Origin: Oopsacas minuta
Taxonomy: Eukaryota > Porifera > Hexactinellida > Lyssacinosida > Leucopsacidae
NCBI GenBank assembly: GCA_024704765.1
Contig: JAKMXF010000310.1
Span: 914,215-978,214 of the forward strand
Direction: 5' to 3'
Length of the DNA stretch: 64,000 nt
The stretch's first letter is position 1. Every line of letters begins with the position of its first letter. This document shows, in pieces, positions 8,837 through 19,700 of the stretch. The notes below the pieces were generated by a model. The model saw only the letters and a program-made list of their open reading frames with translations, was not told the DNA's origin and ran no database searches. A program made the translations under genes and the position numbers.

Positions 8837-11689
8837 TTAATTAGGCTTCAATTTCTTTAATTTTCGAGTATTTTCGACACACAGTTTCAAGGGTAGCTGG
8901 GAATTCATGCTCTTAATCTTATTTGATATAAGACAGTTTGAAGTAGCGGTCAATAGTTTAGCTAATACATCCCATATGAGTGTACCACATTCGTCACACA
9001 GCACTCTCCATACTTCAGCTTGTTCATCTTCTATAAGACTTGTTGTTAACTGTATCAGGATACTTCTAGAAGGACCGGTTATAAAGTTATTGATGATGCT
9101 TGGTTGACTCTCGATAGAATAGAATACTTTCCATAGCGTAATAATTGCATCTATGACATCACTACTTGGCCATTTTAGTGAGCCTCGGTCGATTATCTGA
9201 ATTAATCGATATTCAGAATCTGAAGGTTCTTCAATTTCCATTTCTTTGTTTTCATTGAGGAATAAGGGACATGATTGACATTTAGTAGAATGTTTGTGAT
9301 AGGCATGCACTGAGTAGCCTGCTATAAAGGAGAGTGATTGGAGTATTTGCTTGTTTAATTCTATTCCTGAATATCCCTGAATCGCCGAGAGATACATCTC
9401 CAAGCTGAAAGACGCATGGGAGTCTTGGTCACAAGAGGATGAGCACGATTCTAAGAAGTTCTTAAGTGATATGCTATCTTCTACAAGCTTTTTCGAAAAT
9501 AATTTGAGTATGCTGGACAACTTTATTCTCCGTTCTGTTTCAAGGGCCTGGCAATAGCTAATGTGGTATTGTGCTCCTGACATCATCCTATACAAGCCAA
9601 AATGATGCTCAAGTGGATCATTTTGCAAGAACGAAGAAAGGACGTACGAATAGCCACAATTTCCAGCCAGATGGTTTACAATGCACGGGAGTGCAATACA
9701 AGAGTGACGGAAACTTGTAAAGGTTTGAGGACTTAATTTACCTCTTTTGTCAGGCATGACTCGCCAACATTCAGCCCAATCAACTACACGTTGAAGGAAC
9801 ATAAATCTGGTATCATTGTAGGTAAGTGGAACTGAAAATTCATCTTTGTGAAGGATACCCTTGTTCGGAGTATTGATGTTGAATATCTTCCAAACATTAC
9901 AAATAATGGCGATAATGTCTGCAGTCTGTGAATTTGTAGAAGTGTGGTATCGCGATTGGTAGCTAACGTTTAATGCAGCGGCTGTAGATTCATCAAATAT
10001 CCTTAAAGCTAAAGAAACATTTTGTCGTTCTAAAGTGGAAGGCCAACAAGCTTTAGAGGTTAATCTTGGAGCTAATTTAGCAACAGAGTGTTGGTCACTT
10101 TTATATAATTTGTGAATTTCTTCGAAAACTGCAGTGCTCGCAACTTGTATGTTCTCAAAATCTGGATAAGTGAATGTTTTATTATAATCTATTTGGTTTA
10201 GCCAGTTATTACGTATCGATTTGATTATATGAACGAAGTCAAAAAGCAAAAACAATGGCCGGTTTGAGTCCATAGGGTGAGGAACAATATGCTCTAGAAG
10301 TCGGCTGGGAGAAAATAACTTGAAAATGTTAACGTTCATCGGGTAATTATCAGTGCATAAAACGTGTACAGAAAGTCCACATGCTTCAACATCACGAATA
10401 ACATCTTTGATGATAGGAAAGAGTACCTCAGCAGATGAGCTGGAACAGGGCAGTAAACGGACAATACTGGACCATCGTTTGGACGAACTTGATATCATGA
10501 AGGCAAAAACGGTTTTTGCAGGATCAGTAGGATTCAAAGAAGATCCAATTAACTTACCTCCTTTGTATGTAAATGTGGATTTTACATGAATTTCATCCAT
10601 CTGAATCACTACATTTCGTTCCCATTTGTTAAACTGAGTGACTGATTGTTTGAGATAGTTGGTAAACTCAGAATCCAAACCAAAATTGGAATATAAGCGC
10701 TTTAGAGTAGAAAGGTGCGGCAATGATAGACAGTCCAGGGATTGAAGATATCTATAACAAACTGGCGAGATAAGCTGGCATATGAGGGACAAGACAAGAG
10801 TTTCGATGTTGTATCGCCTCATAGTTTTCGCGATCAAAGCGTTATCCAATTGGCATAGAATAAACTGAAGACTTGATAATAGAGGCTGTTGATTTCCAGA
10901 TTCTTCTCCAGTTGAAAGGGAGTCAATAGCTTTACGAATGCTTCCGGTTGCTTCTCTGACATGGTGTTGGAATGTTTCAGGAGAATTAGTAAGGGCAGAA
11001 TGGTTTTCAATTTCTTTAAGCAAATCGTTAAGTTGACGAATATCATTTATCTGAGTGAGAGAAAGAGGAATGCGTATACCTTCGTAGAAACCCATAGTAT
11101 GTAATGTTTCGGTAATAGTTAACGAGCATCTAATTGCAATCAAACTGTTATTCGTTATAGAAGGTTTGAGTAAATTAAAGGAATTATCATCAGAAGACCA
11201 AACTAACCAATGATTAGGCAAACCCGAGTGCTTCGTTTTGGATACCAAGTCTTCCAGTGTAGTAATCTGAAAAAGTTCTTGGTCTTGGTTATACTGTAAT
11301 AGACTCTCATTTATTGCAGTATCAATCAAATGCTGTTCTCTCAAAGATCTATCAAATCTCGGAGGTATGGTGTTAGATGACGAAGAGAGATGAAGTGGAC
11401 ATCCAGGTAGAAATCTTGGCACTGCATCCTTCTGCAATTTAGGCTTAGCTGGTACTTCTAAGTATGTTCCATCTGGTTGATGGATAGAAAAACTGGTCTG
11501 AATTTCTTCGTCGAGGAAATGTTTTGACCACACAAACACATTCTTTAAGTCTCTGATACCTTCTCTACAGAGCGCTCGATGCCAACGATTGACAAGATCA
11601 GGTGGACCATTTGGCAACTTAAAGACTGGAGTATAAGGTTCTCCTGCGTAATTACTCCGACATCCGGGGGCAGAACACCTGTTGGGCAT
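8837..11689 (-). CDS. P-element-type transposase with N-terminal THAP domain, 950 aa
   Basis: The frame runs unbroken from ATG 11689 to a stop at 8837. Residues 1-90 form a THAP DNA-binding domain (CSAPGC, KLP, RWHRAL, KHF). The third zinc ligand, expected as Cys before xxH, is Trp at residue 54 (VWSKHF). The catalytic RNase-H-like part follows: MDEIHVK near residue 363, CTDNYPMN near 448 and DPLEHHFGLYR near 692, matching the D, D and E regions of P-element/THAP9 transposases. A Cys-rich patch (HSTKCQSC) lies near 810. The protein would bind the element's ends in the nucleus and cut and join DNA. The lost zinc ligand may weaken end binding. No introns are needed. Confidence 0.88.
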   Translation of the reverse strand: MPNRCSAPGCRSNYAGEPYTPVFKLPNGPPDLVNRWHRALCREGIRDLKNVFVWSKHFLDEEIQTSFSIHQPDGTYLEVPAKPKLQKDAVPRFLPGCPLHLSSSSNTIPPRFDRSLREQHLIDTAINESLLQYNQDQELFQITTLEDLVSKTKHSGLPNHWLVWSSDDNSFNLLKPSITNNSLIAIRCSLTITETLHTMGFYEGIRIPLSLTQINDIRQLNDLLKEIENHSALTNSPETFQHHVREATGSIRKAIDSLSTGEESGNQQPLLSSLQFILCQLDNALIAKTMRRYNIETLVLSLICQLISPVCYRYLQSLDCLSLPHLSTLKRLYSNFGLDSEFTNYLKQSVTQFNKWERNVVIQMDEIHVKSTFTYKGGKLIGSSLNPTDPAKTVFAFMISSSSKRWSSIVRLLPCSSSSAEVLFPIIKDVIRDVEACGLSVHVLCTDNYPMNVNIFKLFSPSRLLEHIVPHPMDSNRPLFLLFDFVHIIKSIRNNWLNQIDYNKTFTYPDFENIQVASTAVFEEIHKLYKSDQHSVAKLAPRLTSKACWPSTLERQNVSLALRIFDESTAAALNVSYQSRYHTSTNSQTADIIAIICNVWKIFNINTPNKGILHKDEFSVPLTYNDTRFMFLQRVVDWAECWRVMPDKRGKLSPQTFTSFRHSCIALPCIVNHLAGNCGYSYVLSSFLQNDPLEHHFGLYRMMSGAQYHISYCQALETERRIKLSSILKLFSKKLVEDSISLKNFLESCSSSCDQDSHASFSLEMYLSAIQGYSGIELNKQILQSLSFIAGYSVHAYHKHSTKCQSCPLFLNENKEMEIEEPSDSEYRLIQIIDRGSLKWPSSDVIDAIITLWKVFYSIESQPSIINNFITGPSRSILIQLTTSLIEDEQAEVWRVLCDECGTLIWDVLAKLLTATSNCLISNKIKSMNSQLPLKLCVENTRKLKKLKPN

Positions 11690-11954
11690 GACAAGCTAAT
11701 TGAAACTATAAAAAGGAGAAATCGAGAGGTAGATTAAAGAAATGCACATAACTGATAGAACAGGGTGGAGAGCGGCATTACAGAGATAAAAGCTAAGTTG
11801 TCTAAACAACTTAGGATAAAAGTACAAGAGGACAAGGTACAACGGGTAGTGAGCACGTAAATGTATTGTTTCAATAAATTGAATGTAACAAAAAGGTTGA
11901 TTCATAAATTAATATAAATATTATGGGTTTCTAAGAAATACTTTTTTACAAGCC

Positions 11955-12127
11955 TTCAACGACATCCATGGTCTTTAAAATCGCCTAAGAACAATTTTTA
12001 AGTTCACGATTTGGGTGAATAACATCAAATACATGATTATTTGAAATAAAATTTAATGGACTTAAACGACATCCATGGTCCAAAAAATCGCACTAGTGAA
12101 CAGGCCTTATTATAACGTAGGTCACGA
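11955..12127. repeat. Right terminal inverted repeat of the P-type element
   Basis: It is the inverse of 8502-8675 with only a few mismatches and a one-base length change in an A run. It contains both copies of the CCATGG-centred block. Confidence 0.85.
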
Positions 12128-12454
12128 TCTCTATAATATATTTTAGAATTTCAACTATTTATTTATTGTACATACATAAAAACAACAATAAATTTACATA
12201 TGAGGCATTCAAAAATGCGAAATTAGGAATTAGCCTACTTCGTGACCACATTATACCAGTTAACAGCAAACAGCCTAACCCTGGCTGCCTTGTATGAATA
12301 AGTAAATATATATCATATTCTATATTCGAATTTAATAGAGAGTTGCTGAATAAGGACTAATAGAATTGGTTAATCCATAAATACAGAGAATATAATAATA
12401 ATATGTTAATAGAAAAAATAAATAATACAATGAAAAATAGTTATACGGAGTATA

Positions 12455-13735
12455 TTAATAAGAGCAGGTATTGAAGTGTACGTGGTAAGCTTCTGAATGC
12501 TGCTGTAAGTCAATCAGAGCTGAGTTCCATACTACATCTCGAATACATCCACTAAAGAAAAAACATTTTTATTGTTTAAATAGAAGAAACGTATATGTTT
12601 AACTTAATTCTAGCATTTTGGCTAGAAACGTGACAATTATTAGGTGATATGACAAGCTTGGTAAATGTTGTTGTTGTTGTAACTATTGTTTTGCTAAACT
12701 GGATTAGAACAAAGATACTTGAAGCATGGTATTTAAATACTTAGTGAAATATGATACATGAGACATCGTCTAATAAATAATGTCAATAACAGAATGATCA
12801 GTTCTCCATATTGTTATATTAATAATTATATTCGATACTACAAGGATTTCTAGGGTTCCTGTGGGGATTCCCATAGAAATCCTGTGGGAATGGGAATTGA
12901 AAATCCGTTCCCATGGCAACCGTGGTAATTTCTAACCTAAATACTTGCTCATCCAGGATACCAGTCTGAACCAGCTCGTCTCCTAAAACAAGCTTGCTAG
13001 AGTCGAAGATCTGTGTTGCAGTAAGTAACAATACAGAATTCGATCCATCTACTGTCAAGGAAATGGAGAGAGAAGTTTCATCAAATTCCAATTCGATTGT
13101 ATGCCACATAAGATCCAAGTTTATCTATAAATAATTGGAGTAATAAAGTAACTAAGAAGTCCATTCATCAGTGATCATAATGATGCAAACATGTAGTAGC
13201 ATTAGAACAAATGGCTAACTTCCCAGTGAGTAAGAAGAATAGCAAATACTAACAGTAACAAATATAAAGCCTTAAAACTTAATCAGAACTAATTTTGGAA
13301 GCACCAAATCCATTTTTCTGGATACACATTTCGAGGTCTGAATAAAATACATTATTATAGGAAATTAACGCGATTTGGAGAAAATCGAATTAATTTCCTA
13401 TAATTCAGAAAGAGTAGTATCCTCTTCATTATAACTTGAATAATGTAGAAGCTTCCCAAATTGAGATAATCGAATGGTAATAGATTAATGGAATTAATAA
13501 ACTGAGAATAAGGATCTGGTCTCTACGTAAGAACCGGCCGACACCGGATCCATGGGTGTAGCTACGAGGGGGCCTGACCCTCCAAATTACAGTTCTCAGG
13601 TACACCCATGACCAAATCTGTAGTATTCTACTCAAAACTCACAGCACTCCGTGTAGAGAGAGAAATATTGTTGTTTCCACTGTAAGACAGTAACACTGAT
13701 TCTTCGTATATCTTTAGACTGAATGTTTCCTATTA
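12455..13735 (-). CDS. Last three exons: third LamG domain and stop codon
   Basis: Exon 13735-13646 encodes FSLKIYEESVLLSYSGN and ends at GTGAGT. Exon 13122-12937 gives WHTIELEF and KLVLGDELV. Exon 12551-12455 supplies SGCIRDVVWNS, IDL and the final FNTCSY before TAA. The GC and NTC cysteines are the usual LamG disulfide pair, so the reading frame ends immediately after a complete LamG. A poly(A)-like CAATAAATAAAT lies about 300 bp downstream on this strand (near 12160), just outside the P-type element. Confidence 0.8.
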
Positions 13736-16700
13736 AAATACAATATAAATGAAATTTCAAATTGATTGAACAATCATCGAAACAATCATTGGTGCATGAG
13801 ATAGGATATATACGTATATACTTACTAAGTCAATCATTTTAGTACTGAGACAAATTTGTATGTACGTATATACATACAAATGTGGCTCAGTACTAAAATA
13901 ATTAGTTTAGTCGACTCAGTAAAAATAATCAAGCTTCACGAGTCACGACTCAATGTTATGACCAATTACCGACATTAGAATAAATAGTAAAAGTTCTCTG
14001 TTTCTAGTTATTAACTCAAAAACACAACATATGTTTTCAAGGGTTAATGTCTCTAATTTCCACCTTTAAATAATGAAATATTGGATAATTAGGTAGTATT
14101 GGTAGGCTATGGTTATACATCTTGCAGTTTTGCAACTAGAGTCAGCTCCAGCGACGAGACTACAGGTTCCTGAGCAAATAATTATATAATTAGAAAGAAT
14201 ATACTTTTAAATTCATTTTCCGATTAAGAAATTTTTCATTAAATGAGGAAATATACATACAGTGAAACTTCTTAATAGCAAATCGTTGCTAATACGCGAA
14301 TTTGCTATTAGGTAGATTAATTAACCAACAAAACTGCAAACCATGTCCATGATAATAGTTAGAAACTATCGAAATTTGATATTAGACGAATTGTTTAAAA
14401 AAAGATAAAATGTTTGTCATAAATATTCTGAGTCAATATTACTACTATGTTATTATGTATAATCCGAGAAATCTAGAGTACACGTACACTATACAAATAT
14501 GAAAACTGAAAACAAATTGGCCTGACATTACTTCATGGTTCAAATCATTTTTAACACTTTCATACCTTGATTAATCATATTTTGACACCTTTTTTGGTAA
14601 ATTTCAAATTAATGCTAGAGATTTGCTTTCAACAATTGCACTGCTTTAATCAGTGATGCTGACTTCAAATTTACCATTTACAAGCCCTTATTTTACAAAT
14701 CTCAGGATTAATGATGTTTAATTTATATCACAACCTCAATGTATTTAAAAGGTGTGAATAATCCGCTCACATATTTAGATACACCTATACATATATATAT
14801 GATGCTATTTATACTATTCTACAAAAGTTGTGTAATCGGTGTGCAATCTATCGAGAAGAAGGCTAGATAATAACTATATACGTACAGTAGTCACTCAAAA
14901 GTACAGAAAAATCAAAATCTAAGAGGTGTGCCTCGGGTTGGGAGGTTCCCCCTAGTTACCGAGTGCCTATAAATTTATTGAATATTCATGTCAAAAATTT
15001 TGCTCAATTCGAGGCACGAAGTACCGAGCATACACGAACAAAAAGTGTTCGCAAACCGCGCTAGTTAGAATTAAGTCCGTGGGAATGTAACACATTAGAA
15101 GCAGGTTTGCTAAATATTTCTTTTCAAATAAAAGTTAGAATATTTAATATAATATACATCGTTAGAAAACCCGCTTCGAATGAATATTGAAGGACAAACC
15201 TGCAATTCTGTAGAAAAAGCCGTCCTGGTGAGGTAAGCTAATCTGGAGTTGGCGAGTTGGTGTGAAATCTCAAGAGAAAGAGAAAAAGATGGAGCCGAAG
15301 GAAGAGACTCGAAGGAGATGAAGGAGTAGCCATACAGTTGTACAGTACTATGAGCACAGCCATATTGCACAGATTTAAGAATTGGCATACTATTATCGCT
15401 CAATGGAGAATTATTAATTCTCAAGTTACGCACACATCCAGACATGCTTGGTGAGGTATTTTTAGTTGAGCCGATGTAGATAGTACCTGAATGGAAAAAA
15501 TTTTACAGTGGAACCTGCATAATCCGAAACTCGTTGGGACATGAAAATAGTATTAGAATAGCAAATTGTCTGATTTTGATTCTTCTAAAATATATTCTAG
15601 ACACACGTACAAATAGAGGCCGCAAGTACACATACCTAAAAACCATATTTAAATAAGTTCAGTGGATCCTGAAAACGGTCACTCTACGTAAATAACTGTT
15701 CATTATTAACCTGTATAGCAGCCATCCCTACATATCGTCCAATTTTATCGAACCCTCTAACACACATGGGAAGTTTCCAACTTCCCATATAAGTTAGAGG
15801 GTTCGATCAAATGGGAACACTATGATCCAATTCGAACCATGTAGGTGCTTCGATGACCGTATTGGAATATTAATATAACGAGAGTTGAATATACATGTAT
15901 AATGAAAATTACAACATACCAGAAGAAGATGTACATAGCCTGTTAGGAAGACTAAAACTAGTAGAAGTATTATCTACTCGTATAATAAGGGATTGATTGA
16001 TATTCAGATAAATAGACAGATCAGACCAGTCTGACACAAGAGAATTTTCATAAGTTACATATAGTGTAACACTTTCAGCTGCACAGAAGAATAAATCAGC
16101 AACCAACGCCTGATCTGCATCAAATCTGAAGATAGTTCAAAACTAAAATTTTAGGCTATATAGTCTAATCTATCAAATGTAATTACCTAATACGAATAGC
16201 GTCTGAATAATACAACAAGCCCCCGCTCTTAGTAAGAGGCCTTATTTCCAGTTGTATGATGGTGATCTCCTCAGTAACCTGCAGTTCTATTGAAGAGTCA
16301 GATATGAGGGTAAAGGCAGTTATTTTGTCTAAACAGCGAGCACCCTCATACTGATCTGGACACTGACAGAATAGGATAGAAGATGTGGAAGAGGAACAAA
16401 CGCCACCATTCTGACAGGGATTCTCTAACGGACATGAAGTGATACATGAGTAGAGATCTGAACTAATGTTAGAATTCTGATTATCAAGTATAGCAACAAT
16501 TGGGTTTGATAGCAGGCCATTGAAATTTCCTTCTTCTCTTGTACCTCCAATATAATAATTGCCTAGATAATTGGATAATTTGATATGATAGGGTTTAAAA
16601 TGAAAAATGAAAAAATATCAAATAATATAGAGCTTACACTTTTGTATTAGTTTCCCTATACTGTAGGAAAAGGTCATTTCTCTGATTATAGAAAACTAGC

Positions 16701-19700
16701 ATATTAGACACAAGACATCAGTCTAGCCTTTATTTACTTTTACCAATTAATTAAGCTAATGTCTGTTTAAAATATTATATAGATATTCGTATTATTCCCT
16801 ATATTTATCAGTAATAAAAGTGACGGTCATTGATGGCACAGCAATGAAAAGTGGAGCTTCTTTGCTATAGGATTAAATTGTTTCTACAAATGTGGGCTCT
16901 ATTAGCTCCGCTTCCTACGGCCCTATCAACAAGTAAGCTAGCTGATTCGTGAATAATGAACATTTTGTCATAATCATATCCTTGCTAATATTTAAATTTA
17001 AATTTTCTAAAATTTTCAACAAACTACAATAGAGGAATAATTAGCAATATGATTATTAATTAGTAAGGAGCATTCAATAATTAATGTCCTGACCTACCTT
17101 TGAGAGTAGTTAGAATTTCAGGAGGAGGTATCTCTTCACTTTTACAGTATATTCCATCGACATGTAACTCTATAGCTGTAGGAGAGATAATTAGTAGAAT
17201 TGCGTGCCAAACAGTATCAGCGAGTGAGACATTTCTAAATATTATGGGATTTCTGGAGGATAGAGATAATGCATTGTCCGGTGCAACTACCGGATGTGAA
17301 TAACGGAGAATTAGTTGATCGAGAGAACCAAGTGATCTGAGTTCCAATACTATATCTGAATCAGTATTGAATGAAAACAATACTCCATCATTATCAAACT
17401 CCTGCCATAACCAAGTACTGAATACAATTCCTGGTGAGAACAAACATATAGTATCAGCAGATGAAATCACTTGATTGCCGTTAAGTGATAGAAAATCCGT
17501 CTGATTCGTAGCAGAACTTAGTTGCATTATATTCAGGAGGCCACAAACTGAAAGCTTAGAAGCGAAACTTTCTACATCTTGACACCTGTTGAATAGAAAA
17601 TATATAAAAAATTTAAATTAATAACTATAAATGTGAATTAGCAAATATACACAATATTCAATCTATGTATTATCACTTGCACGATATACGTACATACTCA
17701 CCTAGTACCAGAAAAGCCATCAAGACACTGACAAGCATATTCTGAATCTAAAGCGAAGCATTCTCCTTCAAATAGACAGGGACTAGATATGCAAGCGTTA
17801 GACAACTCACAATTGTCACCAAAGTATCCAGGAAGACAGTTACATGAATAATAATCTGGACCATTCATACAAATTCCACCGTTGAGACAAGCCACATTCT
17901 CACAGTTATCAATTCTGACGTCACAATTCTGTCCTGTATATCCGTGGTTACATTGACATTCATAGGACGAATCAGCTTCTATACACTGTCCGTTTTTACA
18001 AGGAATAAATGTACACGGGTGAACAATTCTCTGGCAGAGAGGACCTTCAAATTCGGGGGGACACATACACACGAAGCTACCTTTTGTATTAATACAGATA
18101 CTCTCATCCTTGCAGGGTTGAACTAGACATTCGTCAATATCTTCCTCGCATAAACTCCCATTGAATCCATGCGAACAGTTACAGTTGAAAGAACCATTCA
18201 TGTTAACACAAGTGCCTCCATTAACACAGGGTAGGTAGTTGCATTCGTTAACATCTAACTCACACTCTGTGCCTGTGTATCCGGGAGCACACATACAGAT
18301 GTATCCATTGGTTGTCTCCGAGCAGGCACCACCATTGAAGCATGGGGAGCTAGTACAGTGTAATATTTCGGTCTCACAAGTGCTACCTGTAAATCTTCCT
18401 GGACATTCACAAGTATAGGAATTTATCATATCAATGCATGTACCTTTGTTCAGACAAGTTTGATCATTACAATCATTAATGTTTATCTGACACTGATCAC
18501 CTGTGTATCCTTCCATGCAAGAACAAGTATATCCTTGCTCAGAGTCCACACAAGTTGCCCTGTTTTCACAGGGAAGCATTGTTATACATTCATTTTCAAA
18601 TTGGCACCTGTCTCCAGTTAAACCAGTAGCACAAGTACATTCAAATCCACCTACAGGCAAATTTTTACATGATCCCCCTCCTAAACAGGGCACAGATGTA
18701 CAATTCCTTTGGAAACATAAGTTCTCATCCATGATTATATTATCTGTACTCACATTCTCGAAAAGAGAGTTTGTGATTATATCTCCTCCAATATAACAAA
18801 GCTGATTATTACTAGTAATAACAATAGAGTTCGCAGTTTGCAAAGATGCCAATCCGTCTACACTTACAATTTGAGAATTTCCAATTATCGATAAGCGACC
18901 ACCTACAGAAGATAAGGAGCTGAAACCAGTTATCTGTAAAAGATCGGAATTAAGGTTAAGGTAAATAGAGTTGGTAACAGATTGGATGCGTGTAAATCCA
19001 TTGATATCTTCAAGATTTAAGTTAGAGATTAGGTATAGTTCATCAATCATTACTATTTCGTTCAGTCCTGACAAATCAGATAATTTGCTATTATATGCAA
19101 TGACGACAGGTCCATTAACAATCTGTATGTGCTTGAAGCCGGATACATTTAAGAGTTCCAGGTTGCCAATGACAGAAATGCCTTCTATGGTTAACATTTC
19201 GTCAGAAGCTATATTTCTCCCTAATTCTGAAGTGCTGACCAAATCTGGCATTTGGATAATAGATATTGATCGGAAAAATTCTAAATTCTCAAGACCTGCC
19301 AGCGACTTCAACTGCTGTATTTCTCTAAGCACTAAACTGCCGTTAATCACACGCAAGCCATTAAGAGGAGACAGAGAGGATTCTATTTCACCACTAATCT
19401 CTAAGTCAGCCTGTAGCCTCTCGCAAAGAGACAGACGTAGAATAGAGTACATAGATGGGATCTTTACTATGTTTAGACCGTTTTTACAATTCGCGAAAAA
19501 TGATATTTTCATTGAAGAAGTATTGCTAATTCCTTCCTCAGTATCTACAGCCTGTAGGGTAACCGTTCTCTCGGAGAGGTCAGGAGAGAACAAAAGTATG
19601 TTAGCTAGCTTAGAATTAGAGTAGAATACTCGAGTAAGCGCAGAGATGAATTGTTCAGTAGTGGCTGGTCCTTCTAAGGTCAGCGGCATGAGCTCAGGAG

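Larger units (their letters stand above)
8502..12127 (-). mobile_element. P-element/THAP9-type DNA transposon, near-complete (3.6 kb)
   Basis: Inverted ends of about 170 bp match almost base for base (outer ends TCGTGACCTACGTTATAATA). TCTCTA flanks both sides (8496-8501 and 12128-12133), extendable to about 7 bp with slippage. A single 950-codon transposase fills the interior. Length, open frame and end identity indicate a recent insertion. P elements usually make 8-bp duplications, so the shorter repeat seen here is worth noting. The insertion lies about 330 bp downstream of the stop of the giant cadherin-like gene. Confidence 0.88.

Noticed and set aside
12819-12936. Continuation of the LamG exon into PFPQDFYGNPHRNPRNP
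   Set aside because: That stretch is a translated dispersed repeat. Splicing at 12937 to 12551 restores the SGCIRD motif, so it is intron.
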